Positions 58,101-64,000 of a stretch of 64,000 bases of DNA are shown piece after piece. Numbering within the stretch: the stretch's first letter is position 1; every line of letters starts with the position of its first letter. The notes beneath the pieces were generated by a model. The model saw only the letters and a list, made by a program, of their open reading frames with translations, ran no database searches and was not told the origin of the DNA. Position numbers and translations under genes: made by a program. The DNA comes from Vitellaria paradoxa (Eukaryota > Streptophyta > Magnoliopsida > Ericales > Sapotaceae): contig CM034234.1 of the NCBI GenBank assembly GCA_019916065.1, positions 14,552,520 to 14,616,519 of the forward strand, read 5' to 3'.

Positions 58101-61100
58101 ACCTTTGGAAGGTCCATAAGGATCCCATGATCAAACAAGAATTTGCGAAATGCCATCTTCAAAGCAATTTCAATTGCTGTGGATCCATTATCTGAAAAAA
58201 ATATTCGAGATGCCCATCCTGCACATCAAACGAAGTTTGTTCACGTGTTACTATCAGTATCAGAAATGCAGCACTACTACTCCATATATGTAAAAGTGAA
58301 CAGTATTAGCAATAGGGGGATAGAAAACAAAAATATGAATTGGAGCAGCTGAATGTGTAAAATTACAGGTGTAGTGTACTATTAGAAAAGAAAAAGAATT
58401 TGAGGAATGATTTTGTATTCTCTAAATTATATTAAACAGTACAAAGAACAGGACTATTTATAGTTGAATGAGGCCATTAATACATGGAAACAAAAATATA
58501 ATTGTTGGAAAATGTATTTAGTAGTTTAGCTATTTTAGGAAGGCTCTAGATATGTATTCCTAGAATTAGAAGATATCAATTTATTGAAATCCCTTTGACT
58601 GAGGGATCTGCTATTATTGTCAAGTTTTTCTTTTATATTTAGGGCACCTTGTGTTTATATTAAGGATGTTGTACAGATTTCTGAATGATAAAAAAAAAAA
58701 TTTCATTCTTCTAATTTTCCACATGGTTTAATAAGAAAAATTCTTCATTCTTCCAATTTTCCACATGCTATTAGAGCCTTGGGCTCTCTAGGAATTTTTT
58801 CTGCTCGATTGGCCTTCATTGCCGGGCATTTTTTACTCGTTCAGTTCAACCTTAATTGTTGTTCAGTTTGAGGACCTTCAGCTTTTCCAAAAAAGTTCAT
58901 CAAACCTTCCAGGCTTCGCGATCGTCGACACTTCCCAGTCAAGATCGTCAATCATCGTCAGAAAATCTAGTCATGATCGTCGATCATCGTCAAAAACCAC
59001 AGTCGCAATCGTCGTTGACAACTTCATGATTGTCACTGAAGTCGCAATCGCCTCTCCAGTTGTTGAAGTTGACCAGGCATGTCAACAATTGTTTTGTGAT
59101 CGCAGTCACCTCTCCTCTAGTCAACCACTGTTGACAATAGAAGTTGTCGAAAGTTCAAACACTCCCATTTTGTCATCTTCGACCATATCTGCCAATCACC
59201 ATATCAGAAACAAATGAGACTTCTTCTCGTACCACCGTACTCCAATGTGAAGAAGTGATAACCAATCAGCCTGCTGGAGAGTTACAACATATCCAAGCAG
59301 CATATTGTCTAAATGGAAAGAACTATTTGAAATGGTCCCAATTGGTTCGTACGTTCCTAAAGGGAAAGGGGAAAAATCAATCACTTTTTGGAAACAGGAC
59401 CTACTAAGGGGGACCCCAATTTTGCAAAATGGGATGAAGAGGATTCTATGATCATGACATGATTATGGAATTTATTGTTACTAGAAATCAGTGACACCTA
59501 TATGTTCCTACCCACCGCAAAAGATATTTAAGAGTTGATCAGACAAATTTACTCCAAGGTTCGGGATGCTACTCAAGTCTACAATCTAAAAATCAAGATA
59601 ACCTCCAACAAGTAGGGAAGCAAATCTGTTGTGGAATATGCTAATGTCCTTAAAGGTCTATGGCAAGAGTTATATCATTACCGGTGCATAGGGTATTGAA
59701 GATGTGGTAACATAGAAAAATTTTATCAAGAAAGACCAAGTGTATGATTTTTTTGGTTGGCCTCAACTCTGAATTTAATTAACTTAAGGTTCAAATTTTA
59801 CGCAAAGAAGAGTTGCCTTTAGCCACTCAATATCACATATGCTGAGTCCTCTTTGCCCTTGAGCCTTTTCTTCTTCCTGTTAGGTGGCTATCAGGTGTGC
59901 CTGCCCCTTATTTCTTTGTTGTCCACCCTTATGTGCCCACTCTTTCCTTGATGTAGAAGGTTTGTCATGTAATTTTCATCACCTCTTCTTGGTATGCCTT
60001 GATTTCTTAGAAAAAGTACACCACAGGTAGTTTCGAGAATTTTCATAGTTGTCACCACTCATTGTTTTGGACAGTTCACCTTTCCGACTTTCGCTGTTTG
60101 GTTGTTGCTCCAATCTTGACCCTCGGCTGTTCACCCCATTAGTTAGGATGGCTTAGCAATTAGTAATTTGGGTTTAGCATTAGCCCTCGTCTACTTTCCT
60201 CACCCACCATAATAGGAAGTGGTAACTCTTAAAAACCCTAAACCCATAGGTACCTATTCATTGGCACATTCGGGTAAATTTCCCCTTTCATATAGTTTAA
60301 ATGCCTTAGATAGGCCATTTGCAAATTCTTGAATTATCGACTCAAAAGCACACATTCTTCCCATAAATTTAGCACATATGTCCCTTGACTAAGCAATAGG
60401 AAAATAGTTACTGCAAATGGTTCATTGACCACTTTAGCAAGTGTTGGAGATCAGTAGCAGAGATAGAAACTATAGTAAGTGGGGGCAAACTAAAAAAACA
60501 CAAAAGGCTTTAATTTTGAAAAGTAAGCAAAATGTTAAGAAATTTGCCCTAGGATCTATATATATATATATATATGCAATAACAGTCTTATCAAAACGCA
60601 ACAATACATCATCAAAACTCAATAACCCATGTATATTACTACATTAGGCAGCAATGTGGCTCAGATCTTAAGGGTACAAGTACTTTAATTCAATGGTAAT
60701 ACATTCAATGTAAGCTTCCAACCAAAAGGTGTGGCCTACACTAAAATAATACAAGAAGTCTTTAAGAAGAACAAAGAAGGTCTCTATTGAAAAGGAAGAG
60801 AGAGATGATGGGAGAAGATGGAGAATTTTTGTCAAAAAAATGATTTGACTTTTAATCTTCTAGAGACAAATTGGGATAGTTGGGTCAAAAAAATTTTTAG
60901 TAAGGGCAATACCGAAGAATATATATAATTATTTTTTTTTAAATGAGGGGGACAATTGACCCTACTCAACCACCCCATGTTCGTCCCTTGTTGGAGATGT
61001 CAAGATTAGTCGCATATTTATACTTAAGAATGTACTCCATGTTCCAAAGCTATCCCTTAACCTTGTGTCTATAAATAAACTCTCTCATGAGTTGGACCGC

Positions 61101-63816
61101 AAAGTAACCTTTCTCATTGTGTATTTTAAGACTAGCGTTCGAGGATGACGAATGGACTTGTTAAGGAGAAGAATGGATTGTACTACCTTGACGTACCTAA
61201 AAAACTAAGTGTCAAGAAGGATAAATCACCTCTATCATTTCTTTCTGAACATTCTCATGCCAATAGAGATCAAATATGGCTTCACCATCAAAAACTGGAC
61301 ACCCCTCCTTTATAGTTCTTAAAATTATATGTTTCCTTCTTTATTCAAAGGGCTAGATTGTGAGAATTTTCATTGTGGTGCTTGTGAACTCGCAAAACAC
61401 AGACATGTAAGCTTTCCAAATAGTAATAAAAGAAACTCCATTCCTTTTGCATTGATACATAGTGACGAATGGGGTCCATCTACTATTCCAAATATTTCAA
61501 GTGGTAGATGGTTTGTTTCTTTTGTTGACGATTGTACTAGGGTCACCTGGATTTTCTTGCTTAAGTCCAAATCCGATGTAAGTAATGTCTTCCCAAATTT
61601 TCATGGCATGATCAAGACCCCCTTTGGGGTTTGAATCAAAAAGTTTAGATCAGATAATGCAATGGTATTTCAATCAAATTTTGTCACCATATTTCTAATG
61701 GGAAGGTATCATTCATGAATCATCTTTTGTCAATACCCCACAACAAAATGAAGTGGCAGAAAGGAAAAATGGTCACTTACATGCCACAACCCGGACATTT
61801 CTGTTTCAAAGAAATGTGCCAAAACATTATTGGAGAGAATCAGTTCTTACAACTACACATCTCATAAACAGATTAACGTCAAGAGCTTTGGGATTCAAAA
61901 GTCCTACGGATACACTCTCTTATTCCTACCCAGACCTTAATATCACAAATCATCTTGTTCTTAAAATATTTGATTGTTCATATCCACAACCAAAATAAAG
62001 GGAAACTGGACCCCTAAGCAGTAAGATGTATTTTTGTGGGGTATTCTTCAACTAAAAGGCATATAAGTGCTATCATTCTCCTGCCAAAAAAAACTTGTCT
62101 CTATAGATGTCACTTTTGCTGAAAATGATTCTTAGTTCCCTACGCCTTATCTTCAAGGAGAGATAATATTTTTAGAAGATAAAAATAGAGACCTTTTCCT
62201 TCTTGATTTGCTTTTATCATTTGTACCTATATCCGTATCATCTCAAAGCCAACCTAAGTCTATATCTTCCCAAAACCAAAACTAGCTTTCATATCAAGAC
62301 CAGCCTCAACCCATGTTCTCACCAATCTATTTCCCTGAACCTGTAACCAAAGATGATGACGTTGTTGATAACCCTTGGTTCTCTCTGGTGTACACAAGGA
62401 AGAAGAATCCAGTTCCTAAACTAGTGCAAGTCCAAGAATCAGAATTAACTCTAAAAATGATGTAACAGTTTCCAGTCCTTCGTTGCCAGCTGAGCCTATA
62501 TTTGATATTAATTTGCCTATTGCTATCACAAAAGGAATTAGGGAATGTACTAAACACCCATTGCATCCACTCTCACATTTTGTGTCTTTTGAAAAATGTT
62601 CAGCATCTCGTTGGAGCTTTCTTATGAGCCTAAAAACTATATCTATTCTCACCACCCTATCTGGCTTGTGAACATTGAAGAAATGCCATGAATGTTGAAA
62701 TGCAGACTTCGAAAAAAAAAAAAAAAAAGACTTGGTGGGTGGTGAACTTCCCTAAAGGAAAAAAGCCAGTTGGATGTAAATGAATTTTCATTGTGAAGTA
62801 TAATGCAGATGGCACACTTGAGAGATATAAAGGAAGACTAGTGGCCAATAGATACACTCAAACTTATAGAATAGACTATCAAGAAACTTTTGCTCCTGTT
62901 GCTAAGATAAACACAATCAGAATCTTCTTGTCTCTAGCTGCTAACTATGTTTGGCACTTACAACAGTTTGATGTGACAAATGCCTTTTTGCATGGGATCT
63001 AGAGGAGAAAATATACATGGAAATCCCACCTAATTTTAGTGGGAATCTGGTAACTAATAAAGTGTGCATGCTTAAAAAAGACATTGTATGGACTAAAACT
63101 ATCTCCAAGAGCTTGGTTTGGAAAATTCACCAAAATAATGTTAGCCATGAGATATAATCAAAGCCATGGAGACCATCCACTCTTCATAAAAAAACTTGGA
63201 CTAGGAGGAAGCTACAATTCTATTGGTATATATTGATGATATAATAGTGACAAGAAATGATGAAAAGGAAAGACAAACTCTAAAACAAAGTTTGACAAAA
63301 GAGTTCGAAATTAAAGACTTAGGAAGATTGAAATATTTTCTAGGAATTAAAGCGGTACACTCAAAGTAGGAAATCTTTATCTCTTAGAAAAAAGTACATT
63401 GTTGGCCTTCTGAAAAATACCGGAAAATTAGCATACAAACCAGCAAGTACTCCAATAGATTATAACCACAAACTTTAAGAGGCAGAAGGGGATGTTGCTA
63501 TTGACAGGGAGATGTATCAAAGATTGGTCGAGAGACTTATTTATTTATCTAACACTAAGCCTGACATTGCCTATGCTGTAAGTGTAGTAAGCCAGTTCAT
63601 TAACAATCCTAAAGAAGTTCACTTGCAGACATTTTATAGGGTATTGCACTATCTTAAAAGAAACTTTGGGGAAGGTGAAAGGACCGAGACCTAACCCTTT
63701 CCAACACCTCCAAGCAAAAGTTCTGCACATTCTAAGGCTGGTTCATAAACATTCTCAGGAAACATCACATGACCAAATCTTCCTGCTGCGTAACCCATAT
63801 CTCTTGCGAGCTCAAT
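41353..63816 (-). CDS. BIO1: 7,8-diaminopelargonate aminotransferase part of BIO3-BIO1 (5' end outside window)
   Basis: Ten minus-strand exons join in one frame to 439 codons plus stop: 63816-63696, 58218-58070, 54009-53915, 49963-49848, 49758-49618, 49194-49061, 48962-48831, 47570-47436, 42080-41968, 41536-41353. All seen introns are GT-AG. The enzyme is a class-III PLP aminotransferase that makes 7,8-diaminopelargonate in biotin synthesis, mitochondrial in plants. Visible motifs: [30 protein letters not shown] (cofactor phosphate), [51 protein letters not shown] (Asp to the PLP ring), AKLMTGG (PLP lysine, codon 48914-48912), [12 protein letters not shown] and [13 protein letters not shown]. 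In plants this domain is fused behind dethiobiotin synthetase (BIO3); that part would lie beyond 64000. No stop or frameshift was found, so the gene looks functional despite introns loaded with retrotransposons. Confidence 0.95.
42081..43055. other. BIO1 intron 9, part before the copia remnant
   Basis: Intron DNA without recognisable genes. The frame at 41940-42296 is only the 41968-42080 exon with intron read-through. A copia 5' LTR was looked for here because the element downstream has a 3' LTR start, but none was found. Confidence 0.5.
43056..46610 (+). mobile_element. Ty1/copia remnant A, inside BIO1 intron 9
   Basis: Plus-strand pol domains appear in copia order, broken by many stops and frame changes: aspartic-protease-like WVVD (about 43210), GAG-pre-integrase box with LHYLD and [10 protein letters not shown] and CxxC (43515-43715), integrase remnants (43770-44400), reverse transcriptase with ALYGLKQS and an altered catalytic box (45290-45770), and RNase H with SSAE (about 46170). 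A 30-base A tract interrupts RNase H at 46120-46149. A purine tract, ttgaggaggaa (46411-46421), precedes TGTTAGAATAAG at 46422, the start of the 3' LTR. The 5' LTR, gag and primer site were not found, so the element is truncated. It lies opposite to the host gene. Confidence 0.9.
46422..46610 (+). repeat. Partial 3' LTR of copia remnant A
   Basis: Begins TGTTAGAATAAG right after the polypurine tract. The end is uncertain because no partner LTR was found; 46610 (..ttttca) is a guess from the usual CA terminus. Confidence 0.5.
46611..47435. other. BIO1 intron 9, part between copia A and exon 8
   Basis: AT-rich intron DNA. A weak frame at 46860-47147 has no domain similarity that I recognise. 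Nothing else is supported. Confidence 0.45.
47571..48830. other. BIO1 intron 7
   Basis: 1.26 kb intron. Poly-A/C-rich text at 48440-48530 and a GC-poor remainder; no repeat pair or gene recognised. Confidence 0.5.
50027..50206 (-). repeat. 3' LTR of copia element B
   Basis: Aligns with 53160-53332 through 'cttagggttgtcaca', 'tctatttata(t/c)(a/g)catcaa' and 'cctatatttac'. On the minus strand it starts TGTCAGAAGAT next to the polypurine tract 50207-50218. Confidence 0.85.
52342..52730. mobile_element. hAT-like MITE nested in copia element B
   Basis: 389 bp flanked by an exact 8 bp duplication CCTAAGAA (52334-52341 and 52731-52738), the length typical of hAT elements. Imperfect inverted ends, GCATGGATAC on the left and AAGCACAGGCAC on the right when reverse-complemented. 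It is rich in 'gatacgga' words near both ends and has no coding frame. It interrupts the gag part of the copia element. Confidence 0.78.
53160..53332 (-). repeat. 5' LTR of copia element B
   Basis: On the minus strand it runs from TGTTAGAAGATAC to TTTTACA and is followed by the tRNA primer-binding site TGGTATTAAAGC. It contains 'tatttataga'-like text that could be its TATA region. Confidence 0.88.
54010..57213. other. BIO1 intron 2, 3' part
   Basis: No gene seen. A degenerate tandem duplication with spacing near 204 bp lies at 55005-55380: 'taaaaactgctcc' (55045) and 'ctaaaactgccct' (55249) are each followed by 'ga(a/c)gaaacaacact'. A short tandem pair 'aaacatgtag(c)(t/c)tt(g/a)tatag' lies at 55948-55992. 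The remainder is AT-rich intron. Confidence 0.5.
57214..57843 (+). mobile_element. LTR-primer site-partial LTR remnant
   Basis: A copia-like LTR (57214-57396, TGTTAGAAGATTG to TTTGACA) is followed by TGGTATCAATGC, a primer-binding site. After only about 25 bases a second copy of the same LTR's 3' two-thirds begins (about 57422), is split by a MITE at 57545-57829, and ends TTGACA at 57843, again followed by TGGTACCAACGC. So LTR and primer site are present twice in tandem with no gag or pol between. The LTR start resembles that of element B. Confidence 0.7.
57545..57829. mobile_element. Long-TIR MITE (Mutator-like)
   Basis: 285 bp with inverted arms of roughly 100 bp: the left arm reads CTACGCTTACACCCAACTTT from 57553 and the right arm is its reverse complement up to about 57821. 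The arms stay matched to about the 'agtacatttg' and 'caaatgcact' text near the loop. An exact 9 bp duplication ATTGTTGAT flanks it (57536-57544 and 57830-57838). 9 bp duplication plus long arms fits Mutator-type MITEs. No coding content. Confidence 0.85.
57856..58069. other. BIO1 intron 2, start region
   Basis: Intron sequence between the LTR remnant and exon 58070-58218. Contains a poly-A run at 57904-57915. Nothing else seen. Confidence 0.5.
58503..58765 (+). repeat. 5' LTR of copia element C
   Basis: 263 bp, TG to CA, directly abutting the primer-binding site at 58766. Near its end, 'ttcattcttc(t/c)aattttccacatg' occurs twice (58703 and 58744), a local 40 bp duplication that makes the exact 3' edge slightly uncertain. 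Confidence 0.75.
60452..60989. mobile_element. Non-autonomous insertion with 9-bp target duplication, in copia C
   Basis: 538 bp sit between two exact copies of GTTGGAGAT (60443-60451 and 60990-60998). The copia pol frame reads up to the first copy and continues after the second in the same phase, so the insertion boundaries are well supported. The ends are only weakly inverted (CAGTAGCAGAGATAG and, reverse-complemented, AAGGGACGAACATGG). G-rich words 'gtgggggcaaac' and 'ccccctcattt' near both ends match a dispersed plant repeat type. Nine-base duplication suggests a Mutator-like origin, but a target-primed retroposon cannot be excluded. Confidence 0.75.
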
Positions 63817-64000
63817 CTGAAACCACCTAAACAAATAACCATGTTAAATAAAACTTACATACAAGCATGTCAAGGAAATATACAGCTACTTTATCACTAA
63901 GACAAAATCCAACAAAGGGAAATAAGGGGAAAAGATGCATGCCTGAGCCATAAATTGATTGCTAGTAACAGGGAAAACAGACATAATTCAAGGAATCATA
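63817..64000. other. BIO1 intron upstream of the first visible exon
   Basis: Follows the exon starting at 63816 (acceptor 'tttcag'). No further exon of the aminotransferase could be confirmed before the window edge; the missing upstream exons are outside. Confidence 0.5.

Larger units (their letters stand above)
58503..63670 (+). mobile_element. Ty1/copia element C, truncated, in BIO1 intron 1
   Basis: The 5' LTR (58503-58765, TGTTGGAAAATG to TTTTCCACA) is followed by TGCTATTAGAGCC, a one-base variant of the primer-binding site. Then come a leader with 'atcgtc' repeats, a gag (UBN2-like, about 59280-59830, many stops), GAG-pre-integrase and integrase (about 61000-61980; Cxx[23 protein letters not shown]), reverse transcriptase (62790-63360; [19 protein letters not shown], an altered catalytic box) and the start of RNase H (63512-63660). 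The sequence stops at about 63670, without the rest of RNase H or a 3' LTR. It is opposite to the host gene and disabled by stops and a 538 bp insertion. Confidence 0.92.

Noticed and set aside
63949..64000. Possible further BIO1 exon with a GC donor at the window edge
   Set aside because: The encoded residues do not resemble the expected family sequence before IELARDMGY, and the donor is non-standard.
1..64000. tRNA or rRNA genes
   Set aside because: No cloverleaf-like block with A and B boxes or conserved rRNA text was recognised by eye; the matches to tRNA ends are retroelement primer-binding sites.

Overview
The window is a 64 kb piece of a nuclear chromosome from a dicot plant. It is AT-rich, its genes are split by introns with GT/AG borders, it carries plant-specific gene families, and much of it is nested plant transposable elements. 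The species cannot be told from the sequence alone. No CRISPR array, rRNA, tRNA or bacterial operon was seen.

Layout. 1-4.8 kb holds decayed repeats and no gene. 4.8-15.9 kb is two copies of one segment (about 4835-7760 and 11035-15885) flanking a decayed receptor-like cytoplasmic kinase (RLCK) pseudogene at 8.3-10.2 kb. Each segment copy carries the same TATA-like region and the same two putative leader exons. Copy 1 was later hit by a 1.1 kb miniature LTR retrotransposon (TRIM). Copy 2 contains a six-unit, roughly 400 bp tandem array with repeats inside its repeats, and a 795 bp PIF/Harbinger-like element. Downstream of copy 2 lies an intact single-coding-exon CC-NBS-LRR (RPM1-type) resistance gene at 17.2-20.0 kb, whose leader exons probably lie in copy 2.

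25.4-33.3 kb on the minus strand holds a complete calmodulin-binding protein of the CBP60 family (8 coding exons, 640 aa, all junctions in frame), with a 5'UTR intron and a TATA/CCAAT promoter. 33.3-41.2 kb is gene-poor and includes a degenerate tandem array split by a roughly 2 kb LTR-like insertion. 41.35-63.8 kb on the minus strand is the 3' part of the biotin-synthesis gene for 7,8-diaminopelargonate aminotransferase (BIO1, in plants normally fused to BIO3). Ten exons encode 439 residues in one unbroken frame although the introns hold three Ty1/copia remnants and several nested MITEs. The gene's 5' part lies beyond 64000.

The NLR and CBP60 genes both belong to families used in plant immunity, and the RLCK relic comes from a family that also acts there. 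BIO1 is housekeeping metabolism. I found no clearly new biological system. The most informative signals are the nested insertions with exact target-site duplications, the duplicated promoter/leader in front of two different genes, and the splice-site-proximal repeats in CBP60 and BIO1.
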